Below the pieces are notes generated by a model. It did no database searches. It saw only the letters and a program-made list of their open reading frames with translations, and was not told where the DNA came from. Positions 9,221 through 18,199 of a DNA stretch of 64,000 bases are shown here, one piece after another. This DNA is from UBA4416 sp020846025. Lineage in GTDB: Bacteria > Bacteroidota > Bacteroidia > B-17B0 > Aurantibacillaceae. A program made the position numbers and the translations under genes. Every line of letters starts with the position of its first letter. Position 1 is the stretch's first letter. The stretch lies in the NCBI GenBank assembly GCA_963169295.1, contig CAUJDD010000015.1, positions 1-64,000 on the forward strand, read 5' to 3'.

Positions 9221-9496
9221 ATGAACATTTTTGTAAGCAACATCAGCTTTAAAGTTAGAGAACAAGCACTCACAGAACTTTTTTCTCAGTATGGCGAGGT
9301 AACCTCGGTAAGAATTATTAAAGACAAAGAAACTAAAAGAAGCAAAGGTTTTGGTTTTGTAGAAATGGCTAATGATGCCGATGGGCAAAAAGCTATTGAC
9401 GCATTAAACGGAACTGAACACTACGAACGTCCATTAGTAGTTTCGGTTGCTAAAGGAAGACCTGAAAAGTCTAATTCGGAAGAAGTTAATCAATAA
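9221..9496 (+). CDS. RNA-binding protein with a single RRM domain
   Basis: 91 residues forming one RNA recognition motif with a short polar tail. RNP2 (NIFVSNIS) is at residues 2-9 and RNP1 (RSKGFGFVEM), with its aromatic residues, at about 44-53. Small single-RRM proteins of this kind occur in Bacteroidota and cyanobacteria, bind single-stranded RNA, and are sometimes cold-induced; the targets of this one are unknown. It is preceded by about 170 bp of very A/T-rich sequence that may be a long 5' leader or the promoter (a weak TTTG at 9172-9175 and TACTTTAC at 9193-9200). It has its own terminator, shared with pruA in the opposite direction. Confidence 0.92.
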   Translation: MNIFVSNISFKVREQALTELFSQYGEVTSVRIIKDKETKRSKGFGFVEMANDADGQKAIDALNGTEHYERPLVVSVAKGRPEKSNSEEVNQ

Positions 9497-9510
9497 TTTA
9501 ATTTTAAAAT

Positions 9511-9550
9511 AAAGAAATAGGCTACCTCAAATGAAGTAGCCTATTTCTTT
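9511..9550. terminator. Bidirectional terminator between the RRM gene and pruA
   Basis: AAAGAAATAGGCTAC (9511-9525) pairs with GTAGCCTATTTCTTT (9536-9550) around a 10-nt loop. The stem is flanked by A on the left and T on the right, so it can act on both convergent transcripts. Confidence 0.85.
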
Positions 9551-9574
9551 ATAACAATAATAGCAGATTTATCC

Positions 9575-11206
9575 TTAATCTTTTTGTAAGAAAGGATATT
9601 TGTAATCTGTAGGGGGTGTAAAGGTTTCTTTAATTGTACGAGGAGAAACCCAACGTTGTAAATTAATTTTAGCACCAGCTTTATCATTAGTTCCACTACC
9701 TCTTGCTCCACCAAATGGTTGTTGTCCTACCACTGCACCCGTACATTTATCATTTATGTAAAAATTACCAGCCGAGTTACTTAATTTTTTAGTTGCTAAC
9801 TCAATCGCATATCTATCTTGTGCAATTATGGAACCTGTTAAAGCATAAGGCGACGTAGAATCAACCAACTCTAGTGTCTCTTCAAATTTATTTTCATCAT
9901 ACACATACACTGTTAACACTGGTCCAAATAATTCTTCGCACATAGTTGTGTATTTTGGGTCTTTAGTTAAGATAATGGTTGGTTCAATAAAATAGCCTTT
10001 ACTTTTATCATAATTTCCACCAGCTATAATTTCTACGTTTTTATCCTTCTTGGCATTCTCAATATATTGAGCTAATTTATCAAAACTCTTTTCATCAATT
10101 ACAGCATTAATAAAGTTTGTAAAATCTTCGGTAGGTCCCATCTTCATGTCTTTTAAATCAGCTAACACAAAGCTTTTTACCTCTTCCCAAATATTTGATG
10201 GAATATATACACGAGAGGCTGCTGAACATTTTTGCCCTTGATATTCAAACGCACCCCTAGAAATTGCCACAGCTAAAGCTTTGGCATCAGCACTTTTATG
10301 AGCCATAATAAAATCTTTACCTCCTGTTTCACCAACTACTCGGGGATACGAACGGTATTTGTGAATATTGTTTCCTATGGTTTGCCAAATATTTTGGAAG
10401 ACTTCGGTGCTACCAGTAAAATGGATACCTGCAAAGTCTTTATGATTAAAAATCACTTCGGCAGCATCTGGGCCACTTGGGTAAATTAAATTAATAACGC
10501 CATCAGGTACGCCAGCTTTTTTAAACACTTCCATCAATACATTAGCACTATAAACTTGCGTATTACTAGGTTTCCAAACCACTACATTACCCATCATTGC
10601 ACAACTTGTAGGCAAGTTTCCTGCAATAGCAGTAAAATTAAATGGAGTTAAAGCATATACAAATCCCTCTAATGGGCGCCACTCTAATCTATTCCAAACT
10701 CCTAGGCTTGATATAGGTTGCTCAGCATATATCTCGGTCATGTACTGAACATTAAATCTTAAGAAATCTATGATTTCGCAAGCGCTATCTATTTCAGCCT
10801 GAAACGCATTTTTACTCTGCCCTAACATAGTTGCTGCGTTTAACTTTGCACGATATGGTCCTGCAATTAACTCGGCAGCTTTTAAGAAAATACTAGCTCG
10901 ATGTTCCCAACTTAAATTAGCCCATTTTTCTTTAGCTTGTAAAGCAGCTTCAATAGCCTGTTCTACATGCTTTTTATCGCTTTTATGAAAATAACCAAGT
11001 GTGTGTTTGTGATCGTGTGGAGGTGCCAAACGAACTTTGTTTTCACTTCGCACTTCCTTATCACCAATATACATTGGAATATCTGTTTCTTTACTTCTAA
11101 GTTCCTTTAACATGGCTTGAAGTTCTTTTCTTTCTGGGCTTCCAGCAGCGTAATTCTTAATTGGCTCATTTGCCGCAACGGGTACTTTATAAATTCCTTT
11201 AGGCAT
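9575..11206 (-). CDS. pruA: L-glutamate gamma-semialdehyde dehydrogenase (1-pyrroline-5-carboxylate dehydrogenase)
   Basis: 543 residues, matching the long type-1 P5C dehydrogenases. It oxidises glutamate semialdehyde to glutamate with NAD in proline degradation. The N-terminal PKGIYKVPVAANEPIKNYAA opening and the C-terminal WVSPRTIKETFTPPTDYKYP ending are characteristic of the family. Catalytic residues are visible: the glutamate in VVGETGGKDF and the nucleophilic cysteine in YQGQKCSAASR (about residue 327). EELFGPVLTVYVY and QQPFGGARGSGTNDKAG are the expected C-terminal motifs. No proline dehydrogenase gene is adjacent. It is a single gene by context, with a terminator at its 3' end. Confidence 0.95.
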   Translation of the reverse strand: MPKGIYKVPVAANEPIKNYAAGSPERKELQAMLKELRSKETDIPMYIGDKEVRSENKVRLAPPHDHKHTLGYFHKSDKKHVEQAIEAALQAKEKWANLSWEHRASIFLKAAELIAGPYRAKLNAATMLGQSKNAFQAEIDSACEIIDFLRFNVQYMTEIYAEQPISSLGVWNRLEWRPLEGFVYALTPFNFTAIAGNLPTSCAMMGNVVVWKPSNTQVYSANVLMEVFKKAGVPDGVINLIYPSGPDAAEVIFNHKDFAGIHFTGSTEVFQNIWQTIGNNIHKYRSYPRVVGETGGKDFIMAHKSADAKALAVAISRGAFEYQGQKCSAASRVYIPSNIWEEVKSFVLADLKDMKMGPTEDFTNFINAVIDEKSFDKLAQYIENAKKDKNVEIIAGGNYDKSKGYFIEPTIILTKDPKYTTMCEELFGPVLTVYVYDENKFEETLELVDSTSPYALTGSIIAQDRYAIELATKKLSNSAGNFYINDKCTGAVVGQQPFGGARGSGTNDKAGAKINLQRWVSPRTIKETFTPPTDYKYPFLQKD

Positions 11207-11336
11207 AATCTTAATTTTTTTAGATGCACGAAGTTAGCCTTTTTTAGGCAAAAGCCGAAAGATTTTTAAGGAAAGCCAGCTAATAATTATCATAAAAGAT
11301 ATTAATAAAGTAAAAATGATTAAAGCCTTAAACTAA

Positions 11337-12053
11337 TTAAAAATTAATGTAATAATCTTTAGTTAATTCTTTGTACTCTGATGTGTAACTATGCCTTACT
11401 TCATGTTCAATAGATATTGTGCTTTCCGAAAATTCAGTAGGCTTTACTTCAAATTGCATAATATGCCTTTTCTCAGTTAGTTTATCTGTTCTGGATTTTA
11501 CCCTCAATAATTTAGAAAGGTACAAGCCACGTTTTTCGGCCATTTGTCTAAATTTAACAGCTTCGTTAGTTGGTAATATCAAACAAAATCTTCCTTTATC
11601 ACTTAATAGTTGTATTGTGCCATCTAACAATGTATCAAAAGGAAGGACGTCGGCGTGCCTTGCTTGTGAACGTTGCTCGTCGCTCGATTTAAAAGATTGC
11701 TCGAAATAGGGTGGATTGGTAATGATTAAATCATATTTCTTAGTAGCTGTTTTATAAAAATCTTGAAAAGCAATTTTTGAAATACGAAGTTCGTTATCAA
11801 AAGGGCTTTCTCTGAAATTATTTTCAGCCTGTTGTACGGCTTGTTCATCAATATCAATTGCATCAATAGAAGCATTTGATTTTTGGGCCAGCATTAATGT
11901 GATTACTCCTGTACCCGTTCCAATATCTAAAATTTGTTTACTTCCATTAGGTAATACCCAAGCTCCTAACAAAACAGCATCGGTGCTAACTTTCATAGCG
12001 CACTTGTCTTGCTTTATTACAAATTGCTTAAAAGCAAAAAATGAATTGGGCAT
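11337..12053 (-). CDS. tRNA1(Val) (adenine(37)-N6)-methyltransferase-like protein
   Basis: 238 residues from the chosen start. The N-terminal FAFKQFVIKQDKCAMKVSTDAVLLGAW segment is the hallmark of TrmN6 (YfiC), followed by the SAM-binding LDIGTGTGVITLMLAQ loop and the catalytic NPPYF motif used for N6-methylation of adenine. TrmN6 modifies A37 of tRNA1(Val). I start it at 12053 (MPNSFFAFKQF) and not at the in-frame upstream codon at 12095, because family members begin only a few residues before FKQF. It is divergent from dacB, with about 107 bp between them. Confidence 0.88.
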   Translation of the reverse strand: MPNSFFAFKQFVIKQDKCAMKVSTDAVLLGAWVLPNGSKQILDIGTGTGVITLMLAQKSNASIDAIDIDEQAVQQAENNFRESPFDNELRISKIAFQDFYKTATKKYDLIITNPPYFEQSFKSSDEQRSQARHADVLPFDTLLDGTIQLLSDKGRFCLILPTNEAVKFRQMAEKRGLYLSKLLRVKSRTDKLTEKRHIMQFEVKPTEFSESTISIEHEVRHSYTSEYKELTKDYYINF

Positions 12054-12160
12054 AAAACGAAATATATGTTTTAAGTTACATAAAGTTAAAAACAAAAATG
12101 TAAGTTCAAAACATGAAGCACGGATTAATCATAATTTTAAAGAAATTTAATAAATAACTC

Positions 12161-13612
12161 ATGAAGGCTTTATTAGTTTCACTATTCATTTTTTGCTCGT
12201 GTGTACTTAGCTCACAAAACAGACTAGATGAGGTTTTAGAAACATTTAAGAAAGATGAACAACTAAAACATGCGAGTTATAGTTTTTGTGTATTAGATGC
12301 TGCAACCGGTAAAACCATCAGCGAATACCAATCGGAGCTTGCATTAATTCCAGCAAGTACCTTAAAAATTGTAACTACATCTGCTGCATTGGGTATTTTA
12401 GGAAAAGATTATTGCTATAAAACAAAATTTTATACAGCAACCCAGTTCGACTCAACATTACAAAAAAACAAAAAAGTATTGTGTGTGCTTGGAAGTGGCG
12501 ATCCTTCATTTGGTTCAAGTTACTTTAACAAAAACAATACTCAATTTATAAATTCAATAGTACAACAACTTCAATTGAATGGGATGAAACCAATAAATGG
12601 TGATTTAATAATAGACAACTCCATTTTTAATAATATGATTCCTGATGCTTGGATATGGAGTGATATTGGTAATTACTTTGGAGCAGGTAGTAATGGATTA
12701 TCGTATAACGACAATAAATTTTCTATTTTTTTAAATAGCAAATCAATAAACGATGAAGTTGTCATAAATGATGTAAAGCCCTTATTTTATAAACAAGTCA
12801 TTACTATTACATCACGCGTTAATGCATTTGGAACTCAGGATAATGCCTTTGTATATGGAGACCCATATAGTTTTTCAACAAGAGTGATTCTTGGAAGTAT
12901 TCCAGCTCAAAAAGCAAATTATGAGGTTGAAGCGCAAGCCCCACAACCACAATTATATTTCGCATCTGAATTATCAAATACCTTACAGAAATTTAATCTG
13001 CAAAACAAAAATGGAACTTATAAAAATATAAGCCTTCAAAGTATAAATTTAAAAGGCAATCAGTTGATTTATACTTATAGCTCTCCAAATCTTGAAAAAC
13101 TGATATATTTTACCAATTTAAAAAGTAATAATCATTATGCAGAGAGTTTATTAAACACACTTGGTGCAGTAAAATCAAAACAGCAAGGAACTACCGAAAA
13201 TGGCATTCAAGCTGTAAAACATTTTTGGAAAGATAGAGGTATAGATGTTACAGGATTGCACATGGTAGATGGGAGCGGCTTATCAAGAGCAAATACAATA
13301 ACAACAAAAATTCAAGCCACGATACTTTCAAAAATTTACAGAGATAGTAGCATTTATATTCCATTTAATGCCTCATTACCTGTGGCAGGAAAAAGCGGCA
13401 GCATGACAAATTTATGTAAAGGTACATTTGCCGAAAACAATTTGCGAGCTAAAACGGGTTATATAAATAGGGTAAGAAGTTATTGTGGTTATGTAAAAAC
13501 AAAATCAGGAAAAGAATTAGCGTTTTCTGTAATTTTTAATAATTACGATTGTAGTGCAAAAGAAATGAAATTAAGACTTGAAAAATTATTGGTTGCATTA
13601 GTGGAGTTGTAG
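12161..13612 (+). CDS. dacB: D-alanyl-D-alanine carboxypeptidase/endopeptidase (PBP4 family)
   Basis: 483 residues of the S13 peptidase (class C penicillin-binding protein) family. These periplasmic enzymes trim D-Ala from, and cut cross-links in, peptidoglycan. A signal peptide (LLVSLFIFCSCVLSSQ) is followed by the active-site PASTLKI (S66-x-x-K69), the GSGDPSFGS segment, the SNN triad (KSNNHYAESLL) and the KTG-type box in RAKTGYI, preceded by AGKSGSM. The family's large insert between the first two motifs is present. The stop lies 16 bp from the end of the convergent aminotransferase gene, and no terminator is evident between them. Confidence 0.92.
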   Translation: MKALLVSLFIFCSCVLSSQNRLDEVLETFKKDEQLKHASYSFCVLDAATGKTISEYQSELALIPASTLKIVTTSAALGILGKDYCYKTKFYTATQFDSTLQKNKKVLCVLGSGDPSFGSSYFNKNNTQFINSIVQQLQLNGMKPINGDLIIDNSIFNNMIPDAWIWSDIGNYFGAGSNGLSYNDNKFSIFLNSKSINDEVVINDVKPLFYKQVITITSRVNAFGTQDNAFVYGDPYSFSTRVILGSIPAQKANYEVEAQAPQPQLYFASELSNTLQKFNLQNKNGTYKNISLQSINLKGNQLIYTYSSPNLEKLIYFTNLKSNNHYAESLLNTLGAVKSKQQGTTENGIQAVKHFWKDRGIDVTGLHMVDGSGLSRANTITTKIQATILSKIYRDSSIYIPFNASLPVAGKSGSMTNLCKGTFAENNLRAKTGYINRVRSYCGYVKTKSGKELAFSVIFNNYDCSAKEMKLRLEKLLVALVEL

Positions 13613-13628
13613 TGATTTAAAAGGCAAT

Positions 13629-14825
13629 CTATCTTATTGTTCCATTTATCGACTGGATAATAATACTACAAGCTTGTCTTATTTCATCATCGGTAATTAC
13701 CAGTGGAGGTGCAATTCTCATACTATGTGTATTAAATAAAAACCAATCTACAATTAACCCATTTCTAACGCAAGTTTCAATAATTTGAAGATTTAATTCG
13801 GTGTTTTCAAAATCAATAGACAACATTAAACCTTTTCCTTTAATATGTTTAATAGCTGGATGAACTAAGAGTGAGTGAATTAAGTTTGATTTTCTTTCTA
13901 CTTCTTTCAATAATCCATCATTTTGTATAACATTTAAACAGGCTAATGATGCAGCACAACACACAGCGTTTCCGCCAAATGTATTAATATTACCAAGTAC
14001 TGGGTTATACGTAAATTCATTCATTAATTTTCTTGAAGCAATAAAACAGCCAATTGGCAAGCCACCACCCATACCTTTTGCAAGTAATAAAATATCGGGT
14101 GTTATTGGAGTTTGTTCAAAAGCAAAAAAAGTGCCACTTCTTCCAAATCCATTCTGAACTTCATCTAATATGAGGAGCGTGCCATATTTATCACATTTTA
14201 ATCGAATGGTTTTTAAAAATTCGTTATTAGCAACAGTGTAACCTGTTTCACTTTGTATAGGCTCTAATATAACAGCAGCCGTTTTGTAAGAAATATGTTG
14301 CTCTACTTCTTGAATAGAATTGTATGTTAATATTTTCACATCAGGTAGTAATGGGCGAAAAGCTTGTTTAAATTCTTCGTTTCCCATAACACTTAATGAA
14401 CCATTTGTACTACCATGATAGGAATCTTTAAAACAAATAATTTCCGTTCTTCCTGTTACACGTTTTGCTAATTTAAGCGCTCCCTCAGTGGCTTCTGTTC
14501 CTGAGTTGGTAAAAAATACAGAATCTAAATGTTTTGGTAATAAATCAGTAAGTGCTTTAGCTAATTTAATTTGAGGAGTTTGTACGTATTCGCCATACAC
14601 CATTAAGTGCATGTAGGTTTGAGCCTGATTTTGAATAGCATTTACAACCTCTGGATGGCAATGACCAACATTGCTAACAGAAATGCCAGAAATAAAATCA
14701 ATATAAACACTATTGTTTGTATCATATAAATACACACCCAATGCTCTGGAAATTTCTAAGTCCATAGGCTTAGGTGAAGTTTGTGCTACATGATTTAAAA
14801 ATAGCTGTCGGTTTGATATAGACAT
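13629..14825 (-). CDS. Class III PLP aminotransferase (acetylornithine/ornithine aminotransferase-like)
   Basis: 398 residues of the class III aminotransferase family. Visible are FFTNSGTEATEGALKLAKR (cofactor phosphate site), YHGSTNGSLS, VILEPIQSETGY, the aspartate motif LILDEVQNGFGRSG and the PLP lysine in LLLAKGMGGGLPIG. The closest well-known relatives are ArgD and ornithine aminotransferase. Substrate cannot be assigned from sequence alone, and there are no arginine or proline biosynthesis neighbours to help, so I leave the symbol empty. It is divergent from the methylmalonyl-CoA epimerase gene, with 97 bp between them. Confidence 0.88.
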   Translation of the reverse strand: MSISNRQLFLNHVAQTSPKPMDLEISRALGVYLYDTNNSVYIDFISGISVSNVGHCHPEVVNAIQNQAQTYMHLMVYGEYVQTPQIKLAKALTDLLPKHLDSVFFTNSGTEATEGALKLAKRVTGRTEIICFKDSYHGSTNGSLSVMGNEEFKQAFRPLLPDVKILTYNSIQEVEQHISYKTAAVILEPIQSETGYTVANNEFLKTIRLKCDKYGTLLILDEVQNGFGRSGTFFAFEQTPITPDILLLAKGMGGGLPIGCFIASRKLMNEFTYNPVLGNINTFGGNAVCCAASLACLNVIQNDGLLKEVERKSNLIHSLLVHPAIKHIKGKGLMLSIDFENTELNLQIIETCVRNGLIVDWFLFNTHSMRIAPPLVITDDEIRQACSIIIQSINGTIR

Positions 14826-14922
14826 AACTCTAAATTAAAATGCCGTTGTAAAATTACTCAAAAGTAGATGAAATAAACATTTTGCTTAGTATATTTATGC
14901 AACCAAATATTAAACGCAAATT

Positions 14923-15330
14923 ATGATTAAAAAAATTGAACATATTGGCATTGCCGTAAAATCACTTCAACACTCTAACGAGTTATTTAAAAAACTATTT
15001 GGTAAAGAACATTATAAAGTAGAGGCCGTAGCTAGCGAAAGTGTGAGTACATCTTTTTTTATGCTTGGCGAAACAAAAATTGAATTATTAGAAGCCACAA
15101 ATTCTGATAGTGCCATTTCTAAATTTATTGAGAAAAAAGGAGAAGGCATCCATCATATTGCCTACGAAGTAGATGATATTTATGTAGAAATGGATCGTTT
15201 AAAAACTGAAGGTTTTGAAGTTCTAAATAAAGAACCAAAATTGGGGGCTGACAACAAATTGATTTTCTTTTTACATCCTAAAAGTACTAATGGCGTTTTA
15301 GTAGAATTATGTCAAGAAAGAAAAGATTAA
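14923..15330 (+). CDS. mce: Methylmalonyl-CoA epimerase
   Basis: 135 residues, a complete VOC-superfamily (glyoxalase/dioxygenase fold) protein of epimerase type. It interconverts (R)- and (S)-methylmalonyl-CoA between propionyl-CoA or succinyl-CoA metabolism steps. The metal-binding residues are visible: H7 in IEHIGIAVKSL, the histidines of GEGIHHIAYEVDD, and the glutamate of GVLVELCQ. Its stop overlaps the stop of the convergent T9SS gene by 4 bp. No mutase or propionyl-CoA carboxylase gene is nearby. Confidence 0.92.
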   Translation: MIKKIEHIGIAVKSLQHSNELFKKLFGKEHYKVEAVASESVSTSFFMLGETKIELLEATNSDSAISKFIEKKGEGIHHIAYEVDDIYVEMDRLKTEGFEVLNKEPKLGADNKLIFFLHPKSTNGVLVELCQERKD

Positions 15331-16847
15331 TGTTTTATTAATTTGTGTGTCAACCAACGATTTTTTACTTTAACCTTTAATACATAAGCTCCGCTTAATA
15401 AATGATGAATATCTATTTCAGTTTGGTTCTTATAGTTTTCTTTACTAAATACTATTTCTCCTAATAAATTATAAATAAGTAATGTATATTCTTTTTCAAA
15501 TGGCACATCTATAAATAAAGTGTTATAAGCGGGGTTAGGATAACAATTTATTTCATTAAATGTTTCTGAACTATATTGTTTAACCCCTGTCATGATAGGG
15601 TTTCCATCTTTATCTAATTTCAAAATAAATCCTTGTGCTATGTTCAGAAATGTTGTATTTTGATAATCATATCTAATCCCTGAAATCAACAAACTACTAT
15701 CAAGAGTTTGTATAATAGAAACTGGTCGATAGAACATATTATCTCCATATTTCTTAGTCCATATTAAATTACCTAAAGTATCTGATTTGATTACTAGGAT
15801 ATTTGTATTATTATTTTGTAAAATTTGCCCCGTGTAACTTTCAGCAGCTACGGTATAAATAGAACCATTATTGTAACAAGCATAGTTTATATTATCTGCA
15901 TATCTTACATCGCGCGTTGAGTCTCCGATTATTTTTGAATTAATTATCTGGTTTGAATGATCAATTACCGAATGAATTAGATTTTTTTTAGAATCACAAT
16001 TAGCATTATAAACTACATCATATTGCCCTATTAAATAATTTTTAGTATGAGAAATCGGAAGTATTTTAAAATATAAAGCATCAATACTAATTTGTGAAGA
16101 ACAACCTGTTACAACCGAACCACCAGCTATCACATAAGTTAAACTATCTAGATTGTATATATTTACAATATTAAACAACGTATCTACTACAATTTTTTGA
16201 GAACCTGAAACAGAAATAGGCGGAAACCCATAGCCTGATATAAGAATTTTTCTATCATAAGTTTCTTTAAGCTCTATGATATTTTGGTTCCCACTAAATG
16301 TAATAGAATCTCTTTTGTTTAGTTGAGTATCAAGTTTATATAATTTAAGTTCATTATTTATTTGATTTTTTACTGAAACAAAAAATGAATTATTTATCTT
16401 AATAACATTAGAGGGTAACTCAATTGTACTTGGTGATATATTTAGTGTTTTAACATCAATGGTATTAAAAAATGAATCTAGTTTTAAGATATATGCACGT
16501 TGCGAATTTATAGATGTGCTAAGTGTATCGTAATACACCGCAGCCCAGTAATAATTATTTCCATATTTATAAGGGATTGATACAGGATTAAAACCTCTTG
16601 GAAGTATGGTGCTATCTAAAAGTTGACCATTCAAGTTAAAAGTTAAAATCTGATGTGGTTCTCTGTAAGAACTTGTTTGATTAAAATCAACCAGTTTTAA
16701 TACATTAAAATAATTTACATTAGTTTGAGGTAATATATTTTGAAATATACCACCAAGTGAAGTTTCTTGCGGCCAAACAATAAACTGGCTACTTCCTTTA
16801 AAATAAAGAAAAATAGCCAGTAATATATGAAAGTATTTAAATTTCAT
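15327..16847 (-). CDS. T9SS-exported protein with C-terminal sorting domain
   Basis: 506 residues. An N-terminal signal peptide (YFHILLAIFLYFKGSSQF) is followed by a long beta-rich body with repeated short blocks of the type LDKDGNP and SDTLGNLIWTKKYG, as seen in Bacteroidota exoproteins with beta-propeller-like repeats. It ends with a type A T9SS sorting domain containing INCYPNPAYNTLFID and the closing LSGAYVLKVKVKNRWLTHKLIKH. It should cross the outer membrane by the type IX system; its function is unknown. It lies 12 bp downstream of the interrupted lipoprotein gene, so the two are probably co-transcribed and could show polar effects. Confidence 0.85.
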   Translation of the reverse strand: MKFKYFHILLAIFLYFKGSSQFIVWPQETSLGGIFQNILPQTNVNYFNVLKLVDFNQTSSYREPHQILTFNLNGQLLDSTILPRGFNPVSIPYKYGNNYYWAAVYYDTLSTSINSQRAYILKLDSFFNTIDVKTLNISPSTIELPSNVIKINNSFFVSVKNQINNELKLYKLDTQLNKRDSITFSGNQNIIELKETYDRKILISGYGFPPISVSGSQKIVVDTLFNIVNIYNLDSLTYVIAGGSVVTGCSSQISIDALYFKILPISHTKNYLIGQYDVVYNANCDSKKNLIHSVIDHSNQIINSKIIGDSTRDVRYADNINYACYNNGSIYTVAAESYTGQILQNNNTNILVIKSDTLGNLIWTKKYGDNMFYRPVSIIQTLDSSLLISGIRYDYQNTTFLNIAQGFILKLDKDGNPIMTGVKQYSSETFNEINCYPNPAYNTLFIDVPFEKEYTLLIYNLLGEIVFSKENYKNQTEIDIHHLLSGAYVLKVKVKNRWLTHKLIKH

Positions 16848-16859
16848 TTTTAAAACCCT

Positions 16860-17898
16860 TTATGATCCTCCACCATTATTACAATGGAGTATGCCATATT
16901 GAACTTTTAGAACCCAATATACTGAATGAGGCCAATAACAACAAACTGAACCTGTAATTTCAAGTGATAAATCATAATTATTAATTATAGACAGACCAGA
17001 TGGAGTTGTTGGCTTATAAAAACTTGCCAAATAATTACAACCATTTTTATATTGATTTAACTCTAATGCAGTTATTATCTTATTTGAAGTTAAGCAATAA
17101 CCTGAATAAGAATTTATACTCCTATAATATAACTTGGAAGGAAAATTTAAACCATTAAAACTATTTGTAATTACATTGGTATAATAATAGCCATTATTAC
17201 AAGCCGGCATTGAACAACTGTTTAACTTAATTTCAACTTCTGTAGGTCCATCTAAAACTGGGTTACCTGAACAACTTAAAAAACTATTTGTATAACTAGG
17301 AATTGATGTAGGATAAAGACTTGGCGAAGCAGTTTCTGTAGTAAATGGATCACAAGGTGTATTAATTCTTTGAGAATTTATTTTATTAAACAATGTAATC
17401 TCACATAAATATAGAATACTCTCTCCTTCAAGCCTTGCAGTTACATCAAGCACTTGTATTTTAGTAGTCTTATTTACCTTTTTGGTCAATATAGATGAGA
17501 GAGAATCGTATGCTAAATTAAAATCTAATGAATTTATTTTGCTATTATTAATTTTTACTGAATACTTAATGGAGTCTTTGTATCCAATTTCAGTTGATTT
17601 AGGTGAGTCAAAATCAAAATTTAATGCGGCTTCAAGTAACCAAATTGAAGAATCTAATGCTAATGAATTTTGCGAACTTCGCAAATACAAAGTTTTTTTA
17701 GATGAATCTTTGAATTTCTTTATCAACATAGTAGTTTCCTCTGTGGGTAATTCATACATCTTTTGTTTTACCTCTTTGTTGCTACTTGTTATCCCATCAT
17801 TGATTGTTAATTGTGTTGGGGGGGGGGGGGGTAGTTTTTTTACATGCAAGTGCCCCAATTAACAAGGCAAAAGATGCAATTAATAATTGTTTTTTCAT
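16860..17898 (-). CDS. Lipoprotein-like protein interrupted in frame at a 14-G tract (putatively phase-variable)
   Basis: The body (332 residues read from a TTG at 17858) begins awkwardly, with no signal peptide. An ATG at 17898 encodes MKKQLLIASFALLIGALACKK, a lipoprotein-like signal with Cys19, but in another frame. The join is a run of 14 C on the coding strand (17818-17831). As read, translation from the ATG gives a 33-residue peptide ending at TGA. With 13 or 16 C it would read straight into the body, giving 345 residues with 13. The body has no recognised domain; its C-terminal half is rich in Cys, Tyr, Asn and Ser (SMPACNNGYYYTN, SVCCYWPHSVYW). A TAAATTTG -7 box 26 bp before the ATG supports that start. 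Either a real switch or a homopolymer sequencing error. Confidence 0.75.
17818..17831. repeat. Homopolymer G(14)/C(14) tract in the lipoprotein gene
   Basis: Fourteen consecutive G on the plus strand in an A/T-rich genome, located just after the signal-peptide codons of the minus-strand gene. Tracts of this length are prone to slipped-strand mispairing and also to sequencing error. Confidence 0.9.
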
Positions 17899-17923
17899 AA
17901 TTTCAGTTTTTATTTTATAAGAC

Positions 17924-17931
17924 CAAATTTA
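17924..17931 (-). promoter_or_regulatory. -7 promoter element of the lipoprotein gene
   Basis: On the minus strand TAAATTTG matches TAnnTTTG exactly and lies 26 bp before the ATG at 17898. It supports 17898, not the TTG at 17858, as the real start. No clear TTTG is seen at -33. Confidence 0.5.
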
Positions 17932-17961
17932 ATAAAAATAAATTATAATCCTTAATTCTAC

Positions 17962-18199
17962 TAAAATTATATCTAATTAATGACTAACCACTAATTTTTG
18001 AATATAAGGTTGGCGACTATTATTTACTCTTACTGTATAAACACCTGACGCAAGGTTATGTAAATCTACCACTACTTGTTGGTGGAAATTGTTTTGGTAA
18101 ACAACCTGCCCCAGTTCATTTATTATTTCTACACTTGCTAACACATCACTACCAGTGTGTATGGTAACATTTTGGTTGGCAGGGTTAGGATATATTTTT
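17962..18199 (-). repeat. Copy A of a 238-bp repeated T9SS sorting-domain segment
   Basis: This segment matches 19705-19942 with 6 mismatches in 238 bp and no gaps. It covers about 74 codons of the sorting domain (from YPNPANQNVTIH to the stop) plus 15 bp downstream of the stop codon. Confidence 0.95.

Noticed and set aside
17482..17862. Plus-strand 126-codon frame across the G tract
   Set aside because: It is antisense to the lipoprotein body and ends just past the poly-G run, with no family similarity; a shadow of the minus-strand gene.
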